NCBI GenBank assembly: GCA_964626265.1
Contig: CAZVCG010000034.1
Coordinates: 1-20,671 of the forward strand
Direction of reading: 5' to 3'
Origin: CAZVCG01 sp964626265
GTDB taxonomy: Bacteria > Pseudomonadota > Alphaproteobacteria > UBA9219
DNA length: 20,671 nucleotides
Made by a program: the position numbers and the translations under genes. The notes under the pieces were generated by a model that did not search any database, was not told where the DNA came from, and saw only the letters and a list, made by a program, of their open reading frames with translations. Positions 14,016 through 20,617 of this stretch are shown here, piece by piece (position 1 is the stretch's first letter; the number at the start of each line of letters is the position of its first letter).

Positions 14016-14697
14016 GCTTAATCGTATTCACGCCTTTATCGGCATAACGGCGTTTATCGTTGTTGAGATTTTTCTCGTCAACATGGTAGATAAGCATCTT
14101 GCCTACACGACTAAAGAGCTGGATTTATCATATCCTCACATTATAGATTTTTTCCGCATATTGACGAAGCTCGGCCTTTCCAAATGGTACCAATGGCCTT
14201 CAGGGATCTGCACAGTCCTGCTTTTTGCGGCTTATTTTATGTTCGGCAAGAAGGCACATATGTTGGGCGATGAAGCCAGAAAAAAGTTGCTTCATGTCGC
14301 GCAAGCCTTCCTGTTCGTTTTTACAAGCTCGGCGGTCGCCGGTATTATCGCCAATGTTTTCAAAGTTCTTATCGGTCGCGCACGGCCAAAATTGCTATTT
14401 ATTGACGGCACTTTTGGGTTTGACCCTTTTATCGTGGATCCTGATTGGGACGCCATGCCCTCAGGACATTCTACAACAGTCTTTGCAATAGCAGCCTCTA
14501 TGATCGTTCTATTTCCGCGTTCGCGTCCTTATGCCATAGCTTTTGCCTTTGTTCTCGGCCTAAGCCGCATTATGGTAAATGCGCATTATTTGTCGGACGT
14601 TTTGTTTGGTTTGGTAATTGGCGTGGGGATGACTAAAATTGTGGAAAATTGGTTTAGGGAAAAAGGGATTTTATTCGGGGCAACCCAAAAATGGTAG
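13999..14697 (+). CDS. PAP2-family membrane phosphatase
   Basis: A 232-aa membrane protein with the three motifs of type 2 phosphatidic-acid phosphatases: KVLIGRARP (122-130), PSGHS (154-158) and SRIMVNAHYLSD (189-200), the last giving the catalytic His196 and Asp200. About five transmembrane helices place the active site at the periplasmic face. Substrates in the family include lipid A phosphates, undecaprenyl diphosphate and phosphatidyl lipids. The 17-bp overlap with the glycosyltransferase suggests one job: either removing a lipid A phosphate or recycling the polyprenyl phosphate carrier. The start ATG 13999 has GG close by and relies on coupling. Confidence 0.92.
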   Translation: MLATNKLNRIHAFIGITAFIVVEIFLVNMVDKHLAYTTKELDLSYPHIIDFFRILTKLGLSKWYQWPSGICTVLLFAAYFMFGKKAHMLGDEARKKLLHVAQAFLFVFTSSAVAGIIANVFKVLIGRARPKLLFIDGTFGFDPFIVDPDWDAMPSGHSTTVFAIAASMIVLFPRSRPYAIAFAFVLGLSRIMVNAHYLSDVLFGLVIGVGMTKIVENWFREKGILFGATQKW

Positions 14698-14734
14698 TTT
14701 CTTGCCTAATTTTGGGATTTTTCCCCCACATGCG

Positions 14735-14763
14735 TTGACAGGCGGGTTTTTTAGGACTAAAAA
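14735..14763 (+). promoter_or_regulatory. candidate promoter of the small XRE gene
   Basis: A perfect -35 TTGACA (14735-14740) is followed by a 17-bp spacer and TAAAAA (14758-14763), a partial -10. The ATG comes 8 bp after the -10, so transcription would start almost at the start codon. A GGGA-TTTT-TCCC palindrome (14714-14725) lies just upstream. Confidence 0.4.
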
Positions 14764-14770
14764 AGGGTGT

Positions 14771-15268
14771 ATGAAGAAACCCATGCTTGAGACTCCGCGT
14801 TGGATCGTTAACCTTCGCGCCCTGATGGAGGCCCAGAAGCTGAACCCCCGCAGCCTCTCGCTCAAGGCCGGCCTGAACGCCACGGCCGTGCGCGACATGC
14901 TCGAGGGCCGTACCCGCTTTCCCCGCTATGATACGGCCCTAGCCCTTTCGCAAGCACTGAATGTAACCCCCTCCCAGCTTATGGGCGGCCCTACGGATAA
15001 AAACGAACAAAAAATGACAGGAAGAATGGCCCATGTAGCTCAGGAGGACAATCTTGAGCTTCTGACAGAGATCATCGCCCGTCTTCAGGAAGTCGCCGAG
15101 GAATACCAGCATAAGGTCGAACCCCGCGATTTTGCCGCCATGGTCACGACCATTTACAAGCGCCTTCGTCATCCCAACGGTAAAAAACCCATCTCCCCTG
15201 CCTCCCTTCACCCACAAATCTACGACCTGATGGCCTATGACGCCCTCCGCAGAGCCGCAAGAAAATAA
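14771..15268 (+). CDS. XRE-family transcriptional regulator (165 aa)
   Basis: The N-terminal Cro/C1-type helix-turn-helix (about 12-72) is RALMEAQKLNPRSLSLKAG followed by LNATAVRDMLEGR and a repressor-like helix (ALALSQALNVTPSQLMG). The second half (about 85-165) is a helical region, LLTEIIARLQEVAEEYQHK, then a basic stretch, probably for dimerisation. I chose ATG 14771 with AAAGGG just before it; the frame is open further upstream, but that part overlaps the phosphatase gene and reads like non-coding sequence. It is followed by two small genes with similar palindromes in their upstream DNA, so autoregulation and control of them is a reasonable guess. No phage genes are nearby. Confidence 0.82.
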   Translation: MKKPMLETPRWIVNLRALMEAQKLNPRSLSLKAGLNATAVRDMLEGRTRFPRYDTALALSQALNVTPSQLMGGPTDKNEQKMTGRMAHVAQEDNLELLTEIIARLQEVAEEYQHKVEPRDFAAMVTTIYKRLRHPNGKKPISPASLHPQIYDLMAYDALRRAARK

Positions 15269-15450
15269 CAAAAACAAAAATATATAGTTAATTTCCCACT
15301 TTTGTATTGCTTTGATGGAACGCGCGCGTTATAACCAATAATGGGTAGTTTCCGATATTGACGGCAACGCAGCGCCCGCAGAGAACAGGCGCCCCCAAAA
15401 GAACACTTGGAATGATATTTCGATCAACGCGTTTATATGGGCAAAAAACA

Positions 15451-15825
15451 ATGAACGACCGCGGCGAAAAAATAGTCAATCTGGCCCGTGAAATGCTCCG
15501 CTCAGAGTTCTCATTTGAAGCGCCCAAAACGACATCACCCAATACGCTTGCCTCATCGGTCAAGGCCGTTTGCCTCGCCGCTTTTCTGGCTGCGTTCGGC
15601 ACGCTGGCAGTTACACACACGATCCACGAAGCCCGCCGCCCGCTAAATCGTTATGAGCGCGTAGAACTTGATGCGCTATTGTTCTATGCGAGCCGCATGA
15701 AATCGCTCAACGAACCGGATTTAAAGCAGGATATGTTGAGCCGCCTCGCTCGCAGCGACATGGACGACCTTACCCGCGCAGACTTCGATAAAGCGCGCGA
15801 CTATCTTCAGGGTCGGTTGAAGTAA
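15451..15825 (+). CDS. single-span membrane protein of unknown function
   Basis: About 124 aa. A cytoplasmic helical N-terminus (NDRGEKIVNLAREML) precedes one transmembrane helix (VKAVCLAAFLAAFGTLAV, about 37-55) and a charged C-terminal domain (RYERVELDALLFYASRM, then LSRLARSDMDDLTRADFDKA) rich in Asp, Glu and Arg. The start is uncertain: ATG 15451 is preferred, but ATG 15412 and TTG 15358 are in frame and none has a clear ribosome site. I do not recognise a family. Its upstream region repeats a motif found before the XRE gene. Confidence 0.6.
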   Translation: MNDRGEKIVNLAREMLRSEFSFEAPKTTSPNTLASSVKAVCLAAFLAAFGTLAVTHTIHEARRPLNRYERVELDALLFYASRMKSLNEPDLKQDMLSRLARSDMDDLTRADFDKARDYLQGRLK

Positions 15826-15921
15826 ATCGGCCTTTCGCCGCGCCGCAACATGACTCGTTGCCTTTTTTGGTATGTCGGTCTCCCAAAAATCTCTCTCATA
15901 ATTGTCGATTTTCCCTTGAAG

Positions 15922-15935
15922 TGGGAATTTTCCCA
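15922..15935. promoter_or_regulatory. operator-like palindrome TGGGAATTTTCCCA
   Basis: A 14-bp palindrome, TGGGAA and TTCCCA around TT, directly after a TTGAAG -35-like box (15916-15921), in the position of an operator between -35 and -10. A related GGGA-TTTT-TCCC site precedes the XRE gene at 14714-14725. It is a candidate binding site for that regulator, by similarity and position only. Confidence 0.4.
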
Positions 15936-15986
15936 TTGTAAGGTGCGGGGTAGATTTTGACGATGGCTATGAACAAAAGGATTGTT

Positions 15987-16208
15987 ATGCCGACTTTTAC
16001 CGCCGCCACGCCACGCTCCTTCAAAAAACCGCCGCATCACGACAAGGCAGCACATAGAGGGCGCGTAACGATGGTTCGCCTGAACCCTCGCCTACCGCCT
16101 GTGAGCGTAGACGACCTCGCGCTCATGCTCGAAATCGACCTTATGCTGGGCCTGAAAAAAGATTTTCGCGCAAGGTTGCAAAGGGCTTTGGATGCGATTT
16201 TTAAATAA
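15987..16208 (+). CDS. small basic protein of unknown function (73 aa)
   Basis: A 73-aa protein with a basic, Pro- and His-rich N-terminal half (RSFKKPPHHDKAAHRGR) and a helical C-terminal half (VDDLALMLEIDLMLGLKKDFRARLQRALDAIF). The ATG at 15987 has AAGGA 5 nt before it; the earlier in-frame ATGs at 15963 and 15969 lack one. It overlaps the end of the convergent 251-aa gene by 8 bp. It could be a small nucleic-acid-associated protein, judging only by charge. No family recognised. Confidence 0.5.
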   Translation: MPTFTAATPRSFKKPPHHDKAAHRGRVTMVRLNPRLPPVSVDDLALMLEIDLMLGLKKDFRARLQRALDAIFK

Positions 16209-16956
16209 TCGGCACAGGAAACTTGTGCTGTCCGTTAGATTCCAGATTGGCGATAATGCGCGTTGACAGCTTATCGCTCGAATTTTGCGCAGGAAAACAG
16301 GGAAGCGTGCCAAGACGTTTTTTGAGGATTTCCTGGGTTCCGTAGTCGCTTAATAAAAGATAAAGACTGTCGTTCACGCATAGATGCCTGAAAACGAGTT
16401 CTTTAAATCGCTCCCCGTCTTTAATTTTAATCTCCGTTTGCGACAGCCAACGCCATCCGGCATAGGGATTTTCCTCTGCCAAGTTCTGGATTTGACCGAT
16501 CAGGCGTTTTTGAAGGGGGTCAATCCCGCTACTACGTTTGCGTTTAACAGCTTCTATCGTTTCAGCCAATTTTTGCGGACAATGTAGCGGCACGGCGCCG
16601 AGCATCGGCCAAAAACCCGGCCCATCATCCCGAACCATCATTATCTGTATAAAACCGCTGCAGTATTCATGCGCGACCGCCAGACCAGCTTTCACGGCCA
16701 TCAAGCCAATCGCCCGTCTTTGCAAATATTTGGCCACATGAAGGTCGTTCCACTTACATGCGTATTGAGTAGCGTCAATTGAAACATTAACGGCGCATCC
16801 ACGTTCGTTACTCGGCCCGCCCCATGATAGAAAACCAAGTCCGTTTCTATGGCCGGACTCGATTTTTAGATCCGGAATTTCCTGCGACGACACGTGCCTG
16901 CGCAGGAAATCTTCGGCTTCGGCCGCTGTGGAAATAAGTTCGTCGCGCCAAGTCAT
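16201..16956 (-). CDS. 251-aa cytoplasmic protein of unknown function
   Basis: A soluble 251-aa protein without signal peptide or membrane helices. Notable stretches are NGLGFLSWGGPSNERGC (38-54), a Trp- and Gly-rich segment (RDDGPGFWPMLGAVPLHCP, about 110-128) and a helical region with basic runs (ETIEAVKRKRSSG). Several Cys and Trp residues and mixed strand and helix suggest a globular domain. I do not recognise it. The start ATG 16956 is the first in a long open frame; no strong ribosome site is visible. It faces the 73-aa gene tail to tail with an 8-bp overlap. Confidence 0.6.
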   Translation of the reverse strand: MTWRDELISTAAEAEDFLRRHVSSQEIPDLKIESGHRNGLGFLSWGGPSNERGCAVNVSIDATQYACKWNDLHVAKYLQRRAIGLMAVKAGLAVAHEYCSGFIQIMMVRDDGPGFWPMLGAVPLHCPQKLAETIEAVKRKRSSGIDPLQKRLIGQIQNLAEENPYAGWRWLSQTEIKIKDGERFKELVFRHLCVNDSLYLLLSDYGTQEILKKRLGTLPCFPAQNSSDKLSTRIIANLESNGQHKFPVPII

Positions 16957-17080
16957 AAAATACCATTTCTTTGAATGGCATAACGTTTACCTCATGACGC
17001 ATGAAACTAATAAGGGAAATCGGCGTTAACCATAAAAGGCAACGGTAGCGCTTATCTTCGGCCCACCTCACCCTGGATCG

Positions 17081-17130
17081 AAAAAGTTGGAGACAGAAAA
17101 AGTTGGGGACACAAAAAAGTTGGGGACACA
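17081..17130. repeat. 17-bp tandem repeat containing the palindrome tip
   Basis: Three successive units at 17081-17096, 17097-17113 and 17114-17130. The last two are identical (AAAAAGTTGGGGACACA) and the first is diverged (GGAGACAG, one base shorter). Each holds GTTGGGGACACA, the outer tip of the palindrome family, and the last unit runs straight into copy D. Confidence 0.85.
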
Positions 17131-17147
17131 ATATTTATTGTGTCCCC
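17122..17147. repeat. GGGGACACAATA palindrome, short form (copy D)
   Basis: Perfect 12-bp inverted repeat with a TT spacer, 24 bp past the hsp20 stop. Its right flank ATCGAATTTAT is shared with copy A (ATCGAATTTTAT), which has the same orientation relative to its neighbouring minus-strand gene. Confidence 0.9.
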
Positions 17148-17171
17148 ATCGAATTTATTCCTTTGATTTCA

Positions 17172-17651
17172 TTATGCGCCCTTAATCTCGATTTTTTTCG
17201 CTTTCGTTTGGGCTTCGGGTTGCTTGGGCAGCATGACAGTCAGCACGCCTTTGTCGAACTTGGCCGTGATGCCTTCCTCGTTGATGTTGGCGGGCAAGCT
17301 TAGCTGACGCGCAAACGTGCCCGAAGAACGTTCGATGATGTGCCACGTGTCTTTCTTTTCGTCACGTTCGACTTTCTTTTCGCCGCGAATTGTCAACACG
17401 CCTTCGTGGAACGACACATCGACATCTTTTTCCGTCAAGCCGGGCAGATCCGTCGTTACGTGATAGGCTTTTTCGTCTTCCTTTACATCCAGACGTAAAG
17501 CCGTAGCAGCCGCCGTCGTGTCGCCGGCCAAAGGCAGGCCGCCCCACACGTCGTCAAACATGCGGTTCAGTTCACGTTGCATGATATTGAATGGGTTGTC
17601 GCTAGCGCGCGCGAGGGCGCGTCCTGTAAACGGGGTGATGCGCCAGTTCAT
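17172..17651 (-). CDS. small heat shock protein, Hsp20/alpha-crystallin family
   Basis: A 159-aa ATP-independent holdase that keeps unfolding proteins soluble in the cytoplasm for later refolding by DnaK and ClpB. The N-terminal region contains NPFNIMQRELNRMFDDVW. The alpha-crystallin domain (about 50-145) has DLPGLTEKDVDVSF, GVLTIRGEKK, the RSSGTFARQLSLP stretch and the A-x-x-x-G-V-L sequence AKFDKGVLTVMLPK. The C-terminal tail carries KKIEIKG, fitting the I-x-I anchor. The start ATG 17651 has a perfect AGGAGG 5 nt upstream (17662-17657). It is a single-gene unit between palindromes D and E, with only 65 bp between its start and element E, so its promoter and leader must be compact. Confidence 0.95.
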   Translation of the reverse strand: MNWRITPFTGRALARASDNPFNIMQRELNRMFDDVWGGLPLAGDTTAAATALRLDVKEDEKAYHVTTDLPGLTEKDVDVSFHEGVLTIRGEKKVERDEKKDTWHIIERSSGTFARQLSLPANINEEGITAKFDKGVLTVMLPKQPEAQTKAKKIEIKGA

Positions 17652-17710
17652 GATGGCCTCCTTTCTTTAGAAAAATATTCAGAAATTTGCGGTTAGTCTG
17701 AAAAAGCAAG
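17652..17710 (-). promoter_or_regulatory. hsp20 leader: possible RNA thermometer or RpoH promoter
   Basis: On the minus strand CTTGCTTTTT (17710-17701) can pair with AAGAAAGGAGG containing the ribosome site, with a single G-G opposition. A UUGCU segment pairing to AGGAG with a G-G pair is the hallmark of ROSE thermometers found before alphaproteobacterial small heat shock genes. Alternatively the same CTTGCTT and CCGCAAAT 11 bp further on could be the -35 and -10 of an RpoH promoter. The two readings exclude each other for this segment. Confidence 0.35.
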
Positions 17711-17716
17711 AGCATC

Positions 17717-17789
17717 GGGGACACAATAAAAAGGCCTGCATAAAATATTGCTGTTCTAACGATCGTTTATGCCTTTTTATTGTGTCCCC
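17717..17789. repeat. MITE-like palindromic element, long form (copy E)
   Basis: A 73-bp element with perfect 19-bp terminal inverted repeats (17717-17735 and 17771-17789), from GGGGACACAATAAAAAGGC, and a 35-bp interior. It lies between the hsp20 start and the SRAP gene end. It is the best-preserved long copy. Confidence 0.92.
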
Positions 17790-17906
17790 ATTGCCAAAAC
17801 CTCGCCTCTCCAACCCTGCTCCGGCAAAAAGCCGATACTAAGGGTTAAAGGATTCTCGCGAACCGTCCAATTTCCTATTCCACTATTTGGGCAGTCTTTT
17901 CCGGAT

Positions 17907-18602
17907 TTAAAGGGCCAATCTTTTTTCTTGATGGTCTTGAAAATCGACGCATTGGAAATTACTTAGTAACTTCGTCGCTTTACAGACCTCAAGACGGCCA
18001 ACGGGAGGTCTCAGGAACAGCGGGCGGGCATCAAGATTCGGGTTAAGCCAGTCGATATACTGTTCTTCAGTCAACACAACAGGTTGGCGGTCATGATAAG
18101 GCGCAACGTCAGGCCCCGCCGGCATGGTGAGAATAGTAAAGCTTTCTACCGTCCCTTCGGCGGTGTCGGCCTTTTCCCACAAACCCGCCATGCAAAACCA
18201 TTCGTTGCCCTTTGAGCGAAAACGCCATTTCGTTTTATGGCCCTTTTCGCCCGACCATTCGTAAAACTCGCTCGCCGGAACAAGGCATCGATTATGCTGC
18301 CACGCGTTTTTGAACATGGCCGTTTTCGAAGCAGTCTCACTGCGCGCGTTGGTGCCGAGAATTTTCCAATCCTTGACTCGCGCCTTGTGGAAATGCGGGA
18401 TCAGCCCCCATCGCATTTCCTTTAACTCAACGCCGCCATCGACAGTGCGCAGGATCGGCGCGGAATCCGTCGGACGGATGAAGGGCCTTGGTTGAAGATT
18501 CGGCGCGGCATGACGCGCCGGCGAAACGAGCTTCAGCCCCCAAAGGCTCAACTCGTCGTAATAATCGCGCGTAGCGATCGTATTGCCGTATTGATTACAC
18601 AT
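17907..18602 (-). CDS. SRAP-domain DNA-protein crosslink enzyme (YedK/HMCES family)
   Basis: A 231-aa SOS-response-associated peptidase-fold protein. Family members shield abasic sites in single-stranded DNA by forming a thiazolidine crosslink through Cys2 after removal of Met1. All key positions are present: Cys2 (MCNQYG), Asn85 in TNARSET, Glu112 in PASEFYEW and His170 in PYHDRQPV. EMRWGLIPHF (62-71) is also typical. The ATG at 18602 is fixed by the need for Cys at position 2. Length is normal. No alphaproteobacterial LexA box (GTTC-N7-GTTC) is visible in the 184 bp upstream, so SOS control is not evident. It is a single-gene unit between palindromes E and F. Confidence 0.95.
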   Translation of the reverse strand: MCNQYGNTIATRDYYDELSLWGLKLVSPARHAAPNLQPRPFIRPTDSAPILRTVDGGVELKEMRWGLIPHFHKARVKDWKILGTNARSETASKTAMFKNAWQHNRCLVPASEFYEWSGEKGHKTKWRFRSKGNEWFCMAGLWEKADTAEGTVESFTILTMPAGPDVAPYHDRQPVVLTEEQYIDWLNPNLDARPLFLRPPVGRLEVCKATKLLSNFQCVDFQDHQEKRLAL

Positions 18603-18786
18603 GACGGTACATCATGCCTTTGAATACGACCATAATGTGGCCGCGGAAATCTTATTTTCAACATGGAAATTAAAATAAAAAATGCGCGTCAGGGATTTCA
18701 ATGGTTTCCGTCGAACATCAATGACTTATTTTGCGCGATTTTTTTTCAAAGCAGGCGGTTTGTATATGCGTCAAGGAAAGGACAAT

Positions 18787-18862
18787 GTGGACACAATAAA
18801 AAAGGCTCCGTCAATCAGTTGGCTTTTGAACGTTCTTCTGTTGCCTTTTTTATTGTGTCCCC
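18787..18862. repeat. MITE-like palindromic element, long form (copy F)
   Basis: A 76-bp element with 20-bp terminal inverted repeats (18787-18806 and 18843-18862), one mismatch (second base T instead of G in the left arm). The 36-bp interior shares the GGC, TTTT and AACGTT pattern with copies C and E. It lies upstream of the SRAP gene. Confidence 0.9.
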
Positions 18863-18884
18863 TGTAGCCCATCTTTTTCTGCAC

Positions 18885-18931
18885 TAAAAACAAAGCCCGC
18901 CTTTCATCGAGCGAGAGAAGAAGGCGGGCTT
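18885..18931 (-). terminator. intrinsic terminator of the Cache-protein gene
   Basis: An 11-bp stem AAGCCCGCCTT/AAGGCGGGCTT (18893-18903 with 18921-18931) with a 17-nt loop is followed on the minus strand by TTGTTTTT. It ends the transcript of the secreted Cache-type protein about 100 nt after its stop codon. Confidence 0.8.
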
Positions 18932-19026
18932 GTATTTGTGTGTAAGTATGCGTGTCGTGTGTAGACTTAGTGTGTGCAGTATGCTGTGTGTGGCAGCATG
19001 TGTGTGGTTTCGGTTTGGATGGGTGG

Positions 19027-19479
19027 CTATTTCACATAACAGCCCACCCCCAGCACGTCGTCAGCGACGCGGATAACATATGACTTTTTCGGTTTTACTT
19101 TTCCCCCGTCCGACGGATCGGGGTAACTATACTCCACCCAGCCGGCCTCCTTCACGGCCAAGATGTTTTGAACGAATGCTACGCCATTTGCGTCCTTAAG
19201 CCCTGATCCGTCCTTTCCTACCATTGCGGGCTTTGTTGCGTGGACTTTATAGACACCTTTCGGGTCAAAAGCGAAAACATAGAGATCTCTATCCCTGAAT
19301 CCTCCTTTCTCGTCCATGAACGTTGCATAGGCCTTATCGGCCCCTTCTGACTTGACTAACGCGGCCGCTTTTTCTGCCATGGCCTTGGCTTCCTCACACG
19401 AAGCGTTTTCAGCGAATGCTGGTGAGCTCCCCAGCATCGCCAATAACGTCAACGCGCTTAAAAGACTGATCTTTTTCAC
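19027..19479 (-). CDS. secreted single-Cache-domain protein
   Basis: A 150-aa periplasmic protein. The signal peptide KKISLLSALTLLAMLGSSPAFA ends near residue 23 with an A-F-A site. The rest matches the single Cache (sCache_2) pattern: KAYATFMDEKGGFRDRDLYVF, split here as KAYATFMDEKGG and FRDRDLYVF, then MVGKDGSGLKDANG, GWVEYSYPDP and KKSYVIRVADDVLGVGCY. Cache domains bind small ligands for chemoreceptors and kinases; free secreted forms like this lack any output domain and may act as binding proteins. The start is GTG 19479 with AGGAG 7 nt upstream; longer readings add non-coding-like sequence. The message has a CA-rich tail and its own terminator. Confidence 0.88.
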   Translation of the reverse strand: MKKISLLSALTLLAMLGSSPAFAENASCEEAKAMAEKAAALVKSEGADKAYATFMDEKGGFRDRDLYVFAFDPKGVYKVHATKPAMVGKDGSGLKDANGVAFVQNILAVKEAGWVEYSYPDPSDGGKVKPKKSYVIRVADDVLGVGCYVK

Positions 19480-19833
19480 GATTTGACTCCTTTTATCTAG
19501 TTTATATTTGTTCCGAAAATCAGTCTTCTTGTACCGTTCTCTAACCGTCTCACTTGAACGCACTTCACTTTCAACAGGTTACTTTATTCAACGATACGCT
19601 TATTCATCGATACTCTTAGACTAATTTTGATTACTTCTACTCAGTTCACTTTGTGCACCAAGCAAGCAAGTTGCACAGCCCTTCTTGTGAAGGGCATTCC
19701 CCTTATGTTGAACTATTAGGCGCGAAAGTTAAAATAGTGTTAACGCCCCCGATCTATCCGGATTCCAACACTAAATCGGCCAACGCGAATAATTAGGCAT
19801 TAAAAGCAATGCCGCGCTGATTCTATCTTACCC
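19480..19833. other. 354-bp intergenic region upstream of the Cache gene
   Basis: No gene is seen. It holds two 14-bp direct repeats (TTATTCAACGATAC at 19584-19597 and TTATTCATCGATAC at 19600-19613, 16-bp period), an inverted TGTGCA/TGCACA pair (19652-19657, 19672-19677) and a small hairpin GCCCTTC-TTGT-GAAGGGC (19678-19695). The direct repeats lie 105-134 bp before the GTG start and could be tandem regulator sites. Confidence 0.45.
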
Positions 19834-20433
19834 TTAACCGGGCAATCCTACAGGCGAAATCAACTTGCTGGACAAGCCGCTTACTATCACCGACAGAACG
19901 ATCCCCACGACGATGACGCTGGCCGTATAGGCGATGGATTTGGTGGGCGGGGATTTCATGAGTTTCGGCAGACCGACGTACATGAGGTAGACGGCATAAA
20001 GGCCAAGCAGCCCGAGAACCGACAGCGACGGCACGAGTGAGAAAATTCCCACAATCCAGGCTGGCGTCATGGAATAGACGGCGACCTTGAACGCCTGCGT
20101 CTGGTTTTTTTCCCCTTCGAACGCCGTGGCCAGCGCGTCGATCACGAAGCCCGTGACGCCGACGCCGATGAGACCGAGGATATAGCTGGAAATGCCGAAA
20201 CTTAAAGCGTTCATGAAGGAAACATTCAGCGCCCGGCCTAGAAACGGATAGCCGAACAGGACCAGCCCTAGAAAGCCGCATACGGCGGGTATGGCGGCAA
20301 GCACGGCTGCGTAGCCGAGAAACAGATCTTTGACCGTCGCGGACTCCGCGGCGATTTTATCCCACTCCTGCGCGGGCTTGAGAATAATGTTCTTCGTGCG
20401 CTCTAAAATCGCGGCGCAATTGATTCCACACAT
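19834..20433 (-). CDS. YIP1-family integral membrane protein
   Basis: A 199-aa membrane protein. A soluble N-terminus (LERTKNIILKPAQEWDKIAAES, split as LERTKNIILKP and AQEWDKIAAES) is followed by five hydrophobic helices, and the pattern KPAQEWDKI before the first helix is typical of bacterial Yip1-domain proteins. Eukaryotic Yip1 works in membrane traffic; the bacterial role is unknown. The start ATG 20433 has AAAGGGA 5 nt upstream. The frame is open further upstream to the tRNA, but that part reads like non-coding sequence. It lies downstream of tRNA-Phe on the same strand. Confidence 0.85.
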   Translation of the reverse strand: MCGINCAAILERTKNIILKPAQEWDKIAAESATVKDLFLGYAAVLAAIPAVCGFLGLVLFGYPFLGRALNVSFMNALSFGISSYILGLIGVGVTGFVIDALATAFEGEKNQTQAFKVAVYSMTPAWIVGIFSLVPSLSVLGLLGLYAVYLMYVGLPKLMKSPPTKSIAYTASVIVVGIVLSVIVSGLSSKLISPVGLPG

Positions 20434-20588
20434 GGCTGTCCCTTTCCCGGTAAGAGGATAAATGTGAAAGTACATTACGAATGAAATGGTTACCGAGGGG
20501 TTAAGCGTGCGGAGTGAGTCGGCGCTGGCCTGCCGAGCCGTAGCGAACTGCCGATAACCCGCCTCCGCCCGATGGGCTTCGGCGCGGC

Positions 20589-20617
20589 AGCCTTCGCTTA
20601 CTGCATTCGCGAAGGCT
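20589..20617. repeat. 9-bp inverted repeat at the 3' edge of tRNA-Phe
   Basis: AGCCTTCGC (20589-20597) and GCGAAGGCT (20609-20617) form a perfect stem with an 11-nt loop directly after the encoded CCA. There is no T run, so it may serve RNase processing or Rho-independent pausing rather than clean termination. Confidence 0.6.

Larger units (their letters stand above)
18603..19026. other. 424-bp intergenic region: palindrome F, terminator and CA-rich 3' UTR
   Basis: Nearest the SRAP gene is an AT-rich stretch that should hold its promoter. Palindrome F (18787-18862) and a minus-strand terminator (18885-18931) follow, then an unusual G-poor segment of CA repeats as read on the minus strand (19020-18932). 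Short plus-strand frames here overlap the repeat and have no ribosome site; I call none. Confidence 0.6.

Noticed and set aside
14639..14770. Longer N-terminus for the small XRE regulator
   Set aside because: It would overlap the phosphatase gene and translate the promoter; the helix-turn-helix family begins close to ATG 14771.
18603..18786. SOS (LexA) box upstream of the SRAP gene
   Set aside because: Only a single GAAC half-site is present; no GTTC-N7-GTTC arrangement was found.
7513..18862. The palindromes as a CRISPR array
   Set aside because: Copies are few, widely spaced by whole genes, themselves palindromic, and have no spacer pattern or cas genes.
18663..18887. 74-aa frame across palindrome F
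   Set aside because: Half of it is the repeat itself, there is no ribosome site, and the composition is not protein-like.
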